Below, one piece after another: positions 12,510-23,764 of a stretch of DNA of 64,000 nt. Within the stretch, counting starts at the first letter, position 1. Each line of letters starts with the position of its first letter. The stretch is from Xylogone sp. PMI_703 (lineage: Eukaryota > Ascomycota > Leotiomycetes), in assembly GCA_021399445.1 (NCBI GenBank), contig JAJTUQ010000003.1:4030001-4094000 (forward strand), given 5' to 3'. Under the pieces are notes generated by a model that saw only the letters and a program-made list of their open reading frames with translations, had not been told where the DNA came from and searched no databases. Both the position numbers and the translations under genes were made by a program.

Positions 12510-13502
12510 ATGGATACAATCCATATAGGATCTAGGAAATCTATCCTTGCTTTGATTCAAACAGATATCGTTCACAAGGCCCTTCAAGGTGCGCACCCCG
12601 GGATCAAGCTGGAGATCCATGCAATGAGCACGATGGGAGACAAGAACCAAGTCACTGCCCTGCATGATTTTGGCGCGAAAAGTCTTTGGACGCACGAATT
12701 GGAGGCTCAGCTCCTGGATAAACGTTTAGATCTTATTGTGCATAGCTTGAAAGATATGCCTACACAGTTACCATCCAATTGTACGATAGGATGCATTATG
12801 TCGAGAGAGGACCCAAGGGACGTAGTGGTTATGAAAACGGGTCTACCCTATAAGACTCTCTCAGACCTTCCTGCTGGCTCAGTGATTGGTACGAGCAGTG
12901 TGAGACGCAGTGCTCAGATCAAGAGATCATATCCGCACTTGAAATTCAAGGATGTACGAGGAAATCTGGGAACAAGATTAGGCAAGCTTGATGCAGAGGA
13001 TAGTGAATATGCATGTTTGGTTCTGGCAGCCGCCGGTCTTCAAAGACAGGATCTTGGAAACCGAATTACTCAATTTCTTGACTCTAAAACACCGGGAGGT
13101 GGTCTATTACATGCCGTTGGTCAGGGCGCTCTGGGAATCGAGATAAGAGAGGACGATGAAAGAATGGCAGGACTTTTGAAACCTCTGGTAGATAGAGATG
13201 CGACGTTAGCCTGTCTGGCAGAAAGAAGCTTGATGAGAGCGCTTGAGGGTGGCTGTAGTGTCCCAATTGGCGTGGAGTCCGAGTGGATTGAGAAGGGTAA
13301 GCTATTGATGAAAGCAATCGTTGCAAGCCTTGATGGCACAGAGACCGTGGAGACACAGAGGTTAGACGAAATTATCAGCGAGGAGGATGCAGATGCATTT
13401 GGTCGAACAGTTGCCCAAGATCTGGTGGAGAAAGGAGCTGCTAAAATTCTAGAAGCCATCAATCTCAATCGTCCAATTGTCGCACAGCAAGGCAATGCAT
13501 AA
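12510..13502 (+). CDS. hem3: Porphobilinogen deaminase (hydroxymethylbilane synthase)
   Basis: 330 aa, intronless. Joins four porphobilinogens into hydroxymethylbilane, the third step from ALA in haem synthesis (cytosol). The family is visible end to end: IGSRKSILALIQT at the start, HAMSTMGD, HSLKDMPTQLP, the REDPRDV block, GTSSVRRSAQI (substrate-binding Arg residues), DVRGNLGTRLGKLD and VGQGALGIEIR. LEGGCSVPIG carries Cys249, the attachment point of the dipyrromethane cofactor. Length matches fungal and human enzymes. The start is the first ATG in frame and sits directly before the conserved IHIGSRKS strand, so no presequence is present. Confidence 0.97.
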   Translation: MDTIHIGSRKSILALIQTDIVHKALQGAHPGIKLEIHAMSTMGDKNQVTALHDFGAKSLWTHELEAQLLDKRLDLIVHSLKDMPTQLPSNCTIGCIMSREDPRDVVVMKTGLPYKTLSDLPAGSVIGTSSVRRSAQIKRSYPHLKFKDVRGNLGTRLGKLDAEDSEYACLVLAAAGLQRQDLGNRITQFLDSKTPGGGLLHAVGQGALGIEIREDDERMAGLLKPLVDRDATLACLAERSLMRALEGGCSVPIGVESEWIEKGKLLMKAIVASLDGTETVETQRLDEIISEEDADAFGRTVAQDLVEKGAAKILEAINLNRPIVAQQGNA

Positions 13503-13676
13503 CAAAACATATAAAACGAAATAGAACGAAAGAATAAAGTTGCTGCTCCCAACGGGGACAAGCAATTCTGTCCGCATTCATAGTTATAAGTTGAATTCCA
13601 ACGGTGTGGCCTGAAAACCGTATCGTCACTGAATGTTGAGATTCTATATTATGTACCCCATCAGATATACGCCTGA

Positions 13677-14253
13677 TTATTCCTCCGTGAACTCCTTATA
13701 AGCTGTCGCATCCATCAAGTCTTCAAGCTCCTTCACTCCTTGCTCTCCAACTTCGATTTTCGCAAACCATCCTCCACCAGTCGAGGTGTCCTCGGGTCCC
13801 TGATTAATAATTCCAGGCGAGTTGTCCAGGATCTGATTGACCGCAGTAATTGTGCATGTAACCGGTGAGTTTATATCTGAAGCCGATTTGACAGATTCTA
13901 CAGCACCGATTGCATCACCCGCAGCTACCTCTTTTGGAACAACTGGTAACTCAACGTAGACCACATCCCCAAGGGCATGCGCTGCATAGTCGGTGATTCC
14001 GATGACCCCAGACTTCTTGTCCTCTGAAAGCTCGACCCATTCGTGGTCCTTCGTATACCGTCTGCTTTCGACTAGGGGCTGGTCAGCTTCACCGTCAATC
14101 TGAGGACAGACGAGAACAATCGGTAATACCAGCGGCTGATACTGAGAAGGCACGGACACTAGATAAAGGCCGCTGCCACGATGTGATCCTCGGACTGGTC
14201 CTGAGAGTCAATCGAGCAGCCACTGGCCGCAATGTTCGTGCAATTGATGCCAT
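13677..14253 (-). CDS. gcv3: Glycine cleavage system H protein, mitochondrial
   Basis: 172 aa. H protein carries the lipoyl arm that shuttles the aminomethyl group between the P, T and L proteins of glycine decarboxylase in the mitochondrial matrix. Exons 14253-14130 and 14071-13677; the 58-nt intron has a GTATTA donor, a CTGAC branch and a CTAG acceptor. The spliced protein starts MASIARTLRPVAAR, an Arg-rich presequence ending about AFSVSA. The mature part follows as RYTKDHEWVEL, IGITDYAAHALGDVVYVELP and GAVESVKSASDI. The Lys of ESVKSASD is the lipoylated residue. The C-terminal GGGWFAKIEV and KEFTEE fit the family. Convergent with HEM3, 174 bases apart. Confidence 0.95.
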
Positions 14254-14879
14254 TATTTTACTTTGATGTTTTTCAAGACCGTCTCTAGATCTGGACGGTA
14301 TATATCGGCACACGAATTAAGCGACACCCCACCCTGGAACGCGACTCGCGCGAATGGTGAGTAGGAGGAAACGGCCAATCTTATGACGCCAGCTATAACC
14401 GATAAACACCCCTCAATACTTACTGATAACTGGTGATTGGGGCTTAGGTACCCGTGCTGTTGAATTTATCGTAATTAAGAATTCAGAACCTTGTCGTTGG
14501 GCTTATATCGCGTAACGTCAGTCCACCACGCGTTCGGCTGAACGTCAAGCGCCAACTTTAAGGCGCTGGGCGCTGAGATCGACCTAAACATACCAGGGCT
14601 CCTTCGTGAACATTCCGAATAACCTCAGTACCCAGGATTAGTCCCAACGACGTCCTCGGGTTCCTTCACCTCATGTCTCTGCGCTTTAGTATATTATTAA
14701 GTACTTAACTGCACATGATAACAACAAGTCTCTCTTTAATCAAGTGTTAATTGCACTACTTACACAGCCCCTCTACATTGCATCAGAGCCTAGGGATCTC
14801 GCCCTGGGCACTCGACAAGCTGGATTCCTTAACGTTACCAGAGAGCTCTCCAGCTCAGTTCCACGACGCACTTGCATCT
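14254..14879. promoter_or_regulatory. Divergent promoter, GCV3 and Tem1/Spg1 GTPase
   Basis: 626 bases between two divergent start codons. No other gene is seen. The frame of the GTPase stays open back to about 14751, but without an ATG. Confidence 0.5.
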
Positions 14880-15931
14880 ATGGATCCTGACACGGAAGCT
14901 AGACCTGAGAGTCAAGAGGAAACGGCACCTATCACAGAAGAAGCTCACACCCCTACCCACAACAATGGGTTCGGTAATGCCGAAAAGCGACATAGCCAGT
15001 CCAGTCAGTCCCAGTCTACAGATTTTCAAGGTTCGCAGCATGTCTACTCTTCCCCTCTCGCAGCTGAAGTAGACCCAAACGCGAGATATCCTACTCCCCC
15101 TACAGCGTTTGCACCTTCGATATCTCGGCCAAACTCAGGTCTGTCAAGCAATGGTGGATACGGAAACATGCAGTCTGCGTATCAAGAACAGAATGCTCGA
15201 AGCACTACAAGTGGAGAGCAGAACAGGAACAAAAATAGCGTCGTCATAAAAGTAGGCATGGTTGGCGATGCACAAATCGGCAAGACGTCATTGATGGTCA
15301 AATACGTTGAAGGTAGCTGGGATGAGGACTACATACAGACCTTGGGAGTGAACTTCATGGAGAAGACCATCTCAATACGGAATACTGAGATTACCTTCTC
15401 TATTTGGGACCTTGGAGGACAACGAGAGTTTGTGAATATGCTACCTCTTGTGTGCAATGACGCTGTGGCCATACTTTTCATGTTCGACTTGACTCGGAAG
15501 AGCACTCTCAACAGCATTAAGGAATGGTATAGACAGGGCAGAGGCTTCAATAAGACTGCTATTCCGTTCTTGGTTGGGACCAAATATGACCACTTTGTCA
15601 ACTTTCCAAGAGAAGACCAAGAAGAGATTTCAAACCAGGTATTCTATCTATTATACCCCTTCCTCCCTTCACTCTATAAGCTTCGGCACTAATGCTGTGA
15701 TAGGCTCGACGATTTGCCAAGGCAATGAGAGCAAGTCTCATATTTAGCAGCACTAGTCATAGCATCAACGTTCAAAAGGTGCCTCCCTAAACCACTGTCA
15801 TTCATTCAGAGAGCTAACCCACCGCAAAGATATTCAAGATCGTCCTTTCTAAAGCATTTGATCTAAAGTGTACGATCCCCGAGATTGAGGCTGTCGGTGA
15901 ACCTCTCCTTCTCTACCAATCTGTTGGTTGA
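14880..15931 (+). CDS. tem1: Spg1/Tem1-type septation GTPase
   Basis: Predicted 311-aa small GTPase heading the septation-initiation / mitotic-exit network at the spindle pole body. Exons 14880-15638, 15704-15778, 15830-15931, all phase 0. An unstructured N-terminal part of about 120 residues, rich in Ser/Gln/Pro, precedes the G domain; yeast Tem1 and fission-yeast Spg1 have a much shorter lead-in. The G domain has [10 protein letters not shown] (P-loop, from about residue 129), [10 protein letters not shown] (switch I), WDLGGQREF (switch II) and VGTKYD in place of the Ras NKxD, which is the Spg1/Tem1 signature. No C-terminal prenylation Cys is present (ends YQSVG), as in Spg1. The start is the first in-frame ATG; upstream frame lacks one. 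Confidence 0.93.
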
Positions 15932-16595
15932 ATAGAAATACCATTTCTGGTAAGGCATATTTCGGTGGGAGGAGTTATAGGTTACGTTATCTCTGGACTG
16001 GTCGAGATGATAAATGATTGATTGATTCATGGTTGCATGATTTATGGCAGGGCTGAATGTAAAACTGTGCTATCGGGCTGCCTGAGAACACAGTTAGGGC
16101 AACGTTCTCCTGTATTCTATTGCATACTGTTTAGTAGGATGGCGCAGTGTCTAATGGTTTGAGAATATAAAGTAAACTTAAATTCAAATTCGTATCGTCT
16201 ATTTGCCATGCTTCCTCAATATCATACACTGAAATTTTAATATGTCTCGGCCAAGTAACATTCGTTGCCATTGGAAATCTCACATATGATAATGATTTGT
16301 TAGTTAAACAATGATACATGGTTTATTAATAGTCCACCTAGATCTGAGGCTGGGCTTTATTATCAATACAGAGAATCCCTTCGAAACATGCTTTTAGATA
16401 CCATATGTACATGCTTCGATAGAATAAACATAAACATTGCGTCGGATCCAAATAACTCTATCGGGGAAGATAATATTTAGGCGTTTTTCTATAGATGGTA
16501 CCATGCATTAGCATACTTAAACCATAGCAGGTGCTACATAAGTAGGATGTAGAATGCACAACACACACGGATGGAATGGCATGTATGCGGAGTTT
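15932..16595. other. Convergent intergenic region
   Basis: About 660 AT-rich bases between convergent genes. No gene is supported. It could hold a further 3' exon of the minus-strand mitochondrial-type gene if a GTGAGT near 16604 is used as a donor, but I found no convincing partner exon. Confidence 0.5.
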
Positions 16596-17283
16596 TCAAC
16601 TCACCTCAGGGTCTTTAGATTCGCCAGCTCTTTTACTGGGAAGCTGTTTCTCCTCATCACTCTTCGTTAGGTTTTGGGTGACGTAACCCTTGTTTTCAGA
16701 TCTAATGCCCTAAATTCCAAAGTCAATATCAGAATGGAATCAATCTGAGGTGGAGTAGTATACCTGTTCCCCTTGCTCCGCTGCGATTTCAGCAGCAGAA
16801 GCATCTCCCTTTCCACTTGCTTGTGCTACATCGCTATCCGAAGGAGTTTCTGATGCGGGCACATCATCAGGTTTTGAAATCTCGGCCTTTTCCTGGCTTT
16901 TTTCCTCGGGTTTTTCTTCAGTCTTTTCCTCAACCTTCTCGGGTTCTGACTCAGGCTTTGCTTCGGGCTCCCTTTCATGTTTGTGGGTTGGTATATGACT
17001 AGGAGTGTGGAGGTGGTGAGCCTCCGGAGGAGAAGACCGAAGGAGCAGGATGCAGGTAGGAATAGTAACCACTACAGCTCCAATTGCCCTAAAGATATAG
17101 TGAGAATCAACCCAATTAGCTTCAAAATAAATCATACCATGGTGCATCACTTGTTTTCGGTGAGGGAATATGAGATGCATATCCTCTCCTAGTAGATTGC
17201 CCTAATCTTTGGGTTTGTCTTGCAATAGTTGGTCTGACGCTTCGGAATGCGGACCGGACGGTTGCTGCTTGTAGAAAGGCCAT
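16596..17283 (-). CDS. Small mitochondrial-type membrane protein, Glu/Lys-rich
   Basis: Predicted 194 aa, function unknown. Exons 17283-17138, 17088-16764, 16709-16596, with phases 2, 0 and stop. The N-terminus MAFLQAATVRSAFRS with many Arg and no acidic residues for about 35 residues looks like a mitochondrial presequence. One hydrophobic stretch (AIGAVVVTIPTCILLL) follows, then a His-rich turn and a long Glu/Lys/Pro-rich tail (EPEKVEEKTEEKPEEKS). This suggests an inner-membrane anchor with a charged tail, possibly facing the intermembrane space; that is inference. It resembles uncharacterised fungal mitochondrial proteins. The 3' end is less certain: I read DPEVS then stop, but the last codons coincide with a GTGAGT donor-like sequence. 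Confidence 0.6.
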
Positions 17284-17879
17284 TGCGTCGACTTAGGCGG
17301 ACAGTTTGACTCTTATATCAAAAAGTAAGAGCTCGATTGATTCGGGCTTCAGCAACTAGCTGTTATTTCAATGTCTCCGAGACTCAATTGACTAGAGAAT
17401 CTGACGGAAAAGATGGCTGGCAAGGATCGGGACTGAACCGAGCTGGAAGCTTCATTGCGTAATACATAATAGCACGCCAGGCAGAAGCCGTTTCAGCCTA
17501 AGGCGTGAATATTAAACCCCGCCAAAGGTGACATCGATATCGTGGGGATAGTTAGCATGGCGAATTATTAGAGCTACGTCCTTATCTTTACTTTCGCTTT
17601 GCAACCTTGTGTTGAATGATTCTTTCCACAGAATAGAGTCTACTCTTTACCAACTCACATAGTATCTTGCTAAGAGTAATTCGCATAGCTCGGAGCTCTT
17701 GAAGTTCAGGTTGGGAGCTGTAACTTCAAGCTTGCCTGCCTGGCTTCCTTGGTGTTTCATGACTACCACCTTCTTCTTTCTTCCCAACTGCGAGTAAGTA
17801 GCAGTATATCTTAGATAATCTACTTATACTGATATTTTATTTTCAGGACTATAGTCACCTACCGCAACCCCCGATCATA
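17284..17879. promoter_or_regulatory. Divergent promoter, mitochondrial-type gene and CAND1
   Basis: About 600 bases between divergent start codons. A single B-box-like sequence in reverse near 17430-17445 does not extend to a tRNA. The last 80 bases before CAND1 contain a GTAAGT...TTTTCAG pair (about 17791-17847) that could be a 5' UTR intron. Confidence 0.45.
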
Positions 17880-20800
17880 ATGTCGAACCAGATTCCAGCG
17901 ATCGTTAGCTCTCAGACGGTAGCGGGGCTACTTCCAAAGCTTCATGATGCGGACCCAGATTATAGATTCATGTCCTTGAATGATCTTTATCAAGTCTTGA
18001 CTCTTGGAAAGCAGGATTTTCTTTACAATGATTATAATACCGCAGCTAGGGCCGTGGATGGAGTCCTCAAGACGCTTGATGACCAAAATGGTGAAGTCCA
18101 GAACTTGGCTATAAAGTGGTACGTTTGCTATGCTCTTTTATTTTAAAGATAATGACTAATTGTTATAGTCTTGTTCCACTTGTTGCAAAGCTTCCAAGCA
18201 GTATCCTTGCCCCGCTGATCGAGAAACTATCAAATTTTAATACTCAGAATTCTGTCGATAATTCCATTCCCGCAATGGCACTTCGAACGGTGGTCATAAC
18301 ACTTCCAAGGCCTATAAGTGGGGTTACTCCAACCAAAGATGTTGTCGAAGCATATTCAGCAATTAGTAGAGTTCTTATCCCTAGACTTGTTGGCCGGCTA
18401 GTCCTCCCAAAATCTGCAAAAGGGAATAAGCTACCACAGCCTCCACCAGGCATGCTTGAGATTGACTCATCTAAAGATGTAGATCCTGAAGCTGTTGACG
18501 TTTTGATTGAAGTTGTTAGATGTTTCGGTCCTCTGTTACAGCAGGCCGAGGTTGAAGCGTTGCAGAGTTTACTACTTGGCATCCTCCAAGCGGGACGAGC
18601 TGGCTCTGTTGTTAAGAAGAGAGCAGTGGTTGCTATTTCTATTCTTGCGATCTACCTCTCGGATGATGATCTTAGCAGCCTTGTCTCACAGCTAATAGAG
18701 AGCCTCAAAAATCCCCATCTGACCCCAGTTCAACGACGGCTCTATATCACTGTGCTCGGCTCTATGGCCAGATCTATCCCATCAAGATTTGGTCCCTACT
18801 TAAGAACACTTGCACCATTTGTTCTTTCTGCATTGAGCGAAAGTGAGCTTGCTGAACAATTAGAAAATTCAGCGGAAGATGGGGAACCAGATCCTGAAAC
18901 CGATGATGTACGCGAAGCTGCTCTTGTTGCATTGGATGGTTTTCTCTCGTCTTGCAGTAGTGAAATGAAAAATTTCACAGAAGAAACCATTGCGGCTGCT
19001 CTACGTTTCTTAAAATATGATCCAAATTACAATGACGAAGATGATGAAGAAATGAGCGGAACCCAACCAGAGGACGATGACATGGATGAGTTTGGTGACG
19101 ATGATGACTTTGAAGCCGAAGGTGGTTTTGACGACGATGACGATGACGCTAGCTGGAAAGTAAGACGCTGTGCCGCAAAAGTTCTCTACACGGTTATCTC
19201 AACAAGAGGGAGTGGGGATCTATTGGACGACGGTACATTGTACTCCCAAGTGGCTCCTATACTTGTGCAAAGATTTAGCGAGAGGGAGGAGAATGTCAGG
19301 CTGGAAGTTATAGCCACTCTTTCTCTGCTTGTCCGCAAAACAGGAAGTGGTTTGTTGCTGCACTTTTCTGAGGATGGAGCAGAGTACATCAATCAAATAC
19401 CTCAGAGTCGAAAACGAAGACGAGAGAGTAGTACGACCACCTTCGATACCAAAACTATGCTTCAAATGTCTGCTGGCTTGACCTCTCCTCCACTTGAGCC
19501 TGTCCCCACGTCTGGCCCAAGAGCCGATTTGGCACGATTATGTCCAGCTATAATTAAAGCTACAACAAAACTCCTCAAGGGAAACTCTATTCCCACAAGA
19601 CAAGCAGTGATAAACTTATTGGATGATCTTGTTTCTGTTCAGAATGGAGGCCTATCCGAGTCTTTTAGCCAAGTCGTTGATCTTATAGTCGATGCTATTA
19701 AACCTTCTTCTGGCTCGGTTTCCCATTCGACCGCGATTTCAAGTGGCGGAGCGGCCTCTGCCACTGCTAATACTCTACGAATTGCGGCTTTGAGATTGAT
19801 TGGCGATATCTGCAAGACTCATCCCGCAAACTTACTGGAACCATATCTGCCAAGAATCATACCCAGCATTGTTTCTGCAGTCAATGATAAATACTATAAA
19901 ATTTCCGGCGAGGCGATTAGTGCGGTTGAGCAGTTCATTAAAGCCTTGACACCACCTAGGTCGAAATCAATGGGTCAAAGCCACGAAGCAGATATACAGA
20001 AGCTTTACAACGTGGTTCTCGACCGAGTGTCTGCAACAGACGCCGATTTAGAAGTGCGTCACAGAGCTATCCACGCACTGGGGATTTTATTAGCTCGTAC
20101 TGCCAGCCCTGAAGGCTCATCACTGCTTTCACCATCTGATCGAACTGCGGCTTTGGATCTGTTATATGAACGACTTAGGAATGAGACTACTAGGCTCGCT
20201 GCAGTACGTGCTATTGATACTGTCGCAGCATTGACGATGAGTAAGGATCAGCTACAGGCCGGATGGATTAGAGATGTGTCACTCGAACTCTCGGCCCAAC
20301 TACGTAAATCAAACAGATCTTTGCGAGGGGCCAGTCTTGCTGCTTTGAAAGATCTAATCGTTACCCCGGATGCCCGGAGTGCTCTTGACAAGCAAACCAT
20401 ACAAGGACTAGCCAGTGCACTTCTTCCACTGCTCAACACTGTGGATTTACACCTTCTAGGACCAGCTCTACTTGTCCTCGCGACACTTGTGGCTGACGAT
20501 CCGAATCTCGTTGTCACGGATGCATTAAATACAGCTCTTTGCGGACTTCTTACCGCCCAACTTGGCGGTGCTGTCCTTGAGGCAGTACTTGTGCTGGTTA
20601 CGAACATTGGGCAAGCAGGTGTTGGTCAACCATTGATGACCGGACTGCTGAAGGACGTCAGTATCAACGGAGACCCGACAGTGGTTGGGAAGGTTATCGG
20701 TACACTTTTGGTTTGTGGAGGACAGTCTGTAGGAGTGAACCTCGATAACTTTATGACAGAGATCAACAATCCATCATCCGATGATGCAAGGCGCAGTCTG

Positions 20801-22098
20801 GCCCTTGCTGTGCTTGGTGAAGCTGGATTGCGATTAGGGCCCAAGTCTCCATTGAAACCAAGTACATTTATAGCCCAATTTGATTCGGACTCTGACAAAG
20901 TACCACTCGCGGCTGCAATTGCTTTAGGACGAGCAGGCGCAGGTAATATTCCAGCATACTTGCCTGAAATATTATCGACCATGGACAAAGGCGGAAATTC
21001 TCAATACCTATTGTTACATTCTATTAAAGAAATTCTGCAGCAAGCAGGCAACAACTCGACTGACATCAGCAGTTATGCTAAAGCTATCTGGGACAGGCTG
21101 CTTGTTGCATCGCAGGTGGAGGATAACAAGGCTGTGGGCGCTGAATGTATAGGGAGACTGGCAATTATTGATCCTAAAACATATATGCCCCAGTTGCAGG
21201 TATATAAATTTTATGACCTTTCACGAAAGCTCACAAGCACTTAACTAACATTGGACTAGGTATATCTACAAGACGAAAAACCTTCGGTCAGAGCCATGGT
21301 TATCCAGGCTATTCGATATACTCTACCAGATAGCGATGAAGCGTTCGATTCCGTACTTAAAGCATCACTGATTGATATGTTAACCATAATGCTTCGTGAT
21401 CCTGAATTAGAGAATCGACGGTTAGCCCTCACAACTTTGAACTCTGCCGCCCACAATAAGCCAGATCTTATCCTTCCACATCTAGGCCAATTACTTCCAT
21501 TGGTAATGAACGAATCCGTTATCAAGCCAGAGCTGATCAGAGAGGTTATGATGGGGCCATTCAAACACAAAGTCGACGATGGCCTAGAGCTTCGAAAGGT
21601 AAACATCAGACAATCCTTGAACTTCCGTACATCATGCTAACTGGTATACAGAGCTCATATGAGACCCTCTATTCTTTAATGGAAACGGCATTCTCTCGCA
21701 TTAACACGCTGGTTCTTTATGATCGTGTCATCGCTGGTCTTAAAGACGAACACGATATACGGGCTCTTTGTAATCTCATGTTAACCAAGCTTGTGGTCCT
21801 CGACCCAGACGAGACATCTCGAAGATTGGATGCAATTGCCGACTGTTTCCGGTCTATACTATCCACAAAACTAAAGGAAAATGCTGTTAAGCAAGAAATC
21901 GAAAAGCAAGATGAGGCTATCAAAGGTGTTCTTCGAGTTACTTTGCTGTTGCACTCAGCAATCCCTTCTGCCAGTAGCGGACTAGGAGCACAAGGTAGCC
22001 ATCATCAGACTTGGAGGACTTATTGGGAATGGGTTGAGAAGGACTTCGACATCCAGATGAAGTCACTTAGAGAAGAGACTAAGGAAACATTACCCTGA
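17880..22098 (+). CDS. cand1: CAND1/TIP120 cullin-exchange factor
   Basis: Predicted 1351 aa. CAND1 wraps around un-neddylated cullin-Rbx1 and swaps substrate receptors of SCF-type ubiquitin ligases. Exons 17880-18118, 18169-21199, 21260-21598, 21652-22098, all consistent in phase. The protein is HEAT repeats throughout, opening with a repeat block (DPDYRFMSLNDLYQVL). The long Asp/Glu tract at about residues 369-408, followed at once by SWKVRRCAAKVLY, is a hallmark of CAND1 and its cullin-binding loop. The C-terminal TIP120 region is recognisable (RAMVIQAIRYTLPD, LRKSSYETLYSLMETAF, DEHDIRALCNLML). Slightly longer than animal CAND1 (about 1230). It is a single intact gene. Confidence 0.93.
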
Positions 22099-23764
22099 AT
22101 AATCAGCCGGCTATATTATAAGTCTATATTATAAGTCAGTGTCATTTTACACAAGTCAGAAAAATGATTCACGGCATGCCTTGAATTAAATTGATCAATT
22201 GACTAATCGTGATTAGTAGTTGTGCTTATGTTAGTATTAATAGGTCGCCAGTCTGAGCAGACACGAAGACAGCCAATTACCTCGCTGCGTATAATAATAA
22301 TTTTAAACTCCGAGAAGAAAGTGAGCACTACCCTAACACACCTCATGGGTTTGCTCCAAGGCTTCCTGCTGTGTGAGAAGCAACGTCTTTTCCCGTGAAA
22401 TTCTGCCTGTTCTCCCTATTTGATCCACGTAGTATAAGTAACACTTCAGCTGCCTTATTCACCGCTTTTTAGATTCTTGGGATACTCAAAGCTCTGCACA
22501 CTGTCCTCTGTGCTACAATAGGTGGAATCAGTCGTATTTGGCCCCAAAATTTGAAGCAAACATGGGGTAAAGCCATTTGGCTAAGAGGTAGGACAAGGAT
22601 ACTCTGGTCACCACTGCGCTATATAGTATATTGACGGATATCCGCGACGCAGGGCTTTCCTCTTCTATACAATATGGATGGCGGCTAGGCAAACTGGTCT
22701 GGATCCGTGATTAACTGCTCGAACACATCTCTCCATCTCCACTGTCATCCCCGCCATCTCCCCTCTCCCTTTCGTGGCATTAAAGGATGTATTGTGACTG
22801 TCTCACAGCCTCATTAATTATATTCCCAAGGCCGACTCTGTTCTGGCATCATATGGCATTCTGTTAGTTTCTTTCATCTAATCTACAGACACGAGCTACG
22901 CAGGAAGGTGGTATTTTCCAGGGTGTATACACCGCATGAGATGGAAGATGGATGGCGATGTTTGCGTTGAACTGCCTGGAATTCAGACTACAATTTATGA
23001 TGAAGAACAGCGCACATGAAGGTGCAAGCAACATGAGTTAATCTTGGGTACAACTTTCAAGGCTTAGCAGTTGTCGTGTGATGCTGGATATTACAGTATA
23101 ATCTCGCAAAGCTAGAAGTAGATGGTCAGGGTACCAGGCTGCTCGGCCTGGTGACTCTGTTGACAGTTACTCGCGACCTGTTCTAGCATTTGACGTGAGC
23201 ACCTGAGATGCAACCAGAGAGCAAATAAATCTGCCTCCTGAAATGCCCTTTTGTTAGGACTACAGCACAGTAAGATTGCCTGGGATCGGGGTTTGAGAAA
23301 TCCGAGGCACTCGTTCTTTGTTCGTTCCAGTATCCGACTACCTGGGAGTAGCACTACCACAGCTCGCACAGTAGCGAGTGAGCTGGATCCAGGTACCTAC
23401 TCGTACCGCTAAGCCTCAGTGACACCGCACGCGCTACTGATCGATCTTTGCGTGCAGCCTTGTTAACGCTGTACCGATACACGTAGCTTTCCTTAGCTTG
23501 TCGATAAGGCAATCCACCTCGCCCACTAAGCGCGTTTCGTCTAGATCTGGTGAGAAAGTCACTCCGAGCGTCTGGTCACTTATGCAGGGCAAAAGACGAT
23601 ATGAAGAACAGCTATTTCGCCAGTACGTCACGAAAATGTACTTAAAGGTCATAATGACTTCTGCTGAAAGCTATTCTCAGCATTCGCTCAGTTGAAACCC
23701 TGATCATTACTCAGAGCCGTGGCTCCATCGGCCAATCACCGTCCGATCGCATTAGCATAATCGA
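22099..23764. other. 1.7-kb gene-free region
   Basis: Between CAND1 and the ADGF-type deaminase, both on the plus strand. Open frames at 23112-23369 and 23434-23695 show no similarity or splice logic. A CCAAT box (CCAATCACCG) lies about 30 bases before the first deaminase ATG. Confidence 0.55.

Noticed and set aside
17405..17475. Possible tRNA on the minus strand (GGTTCAGTCCC B-box with a partial T stem)
   Set aside because: The T stem pairs at four of five positions, but no matching 5' acceptor stem, D arm or anticodon arm is found at the right distance.
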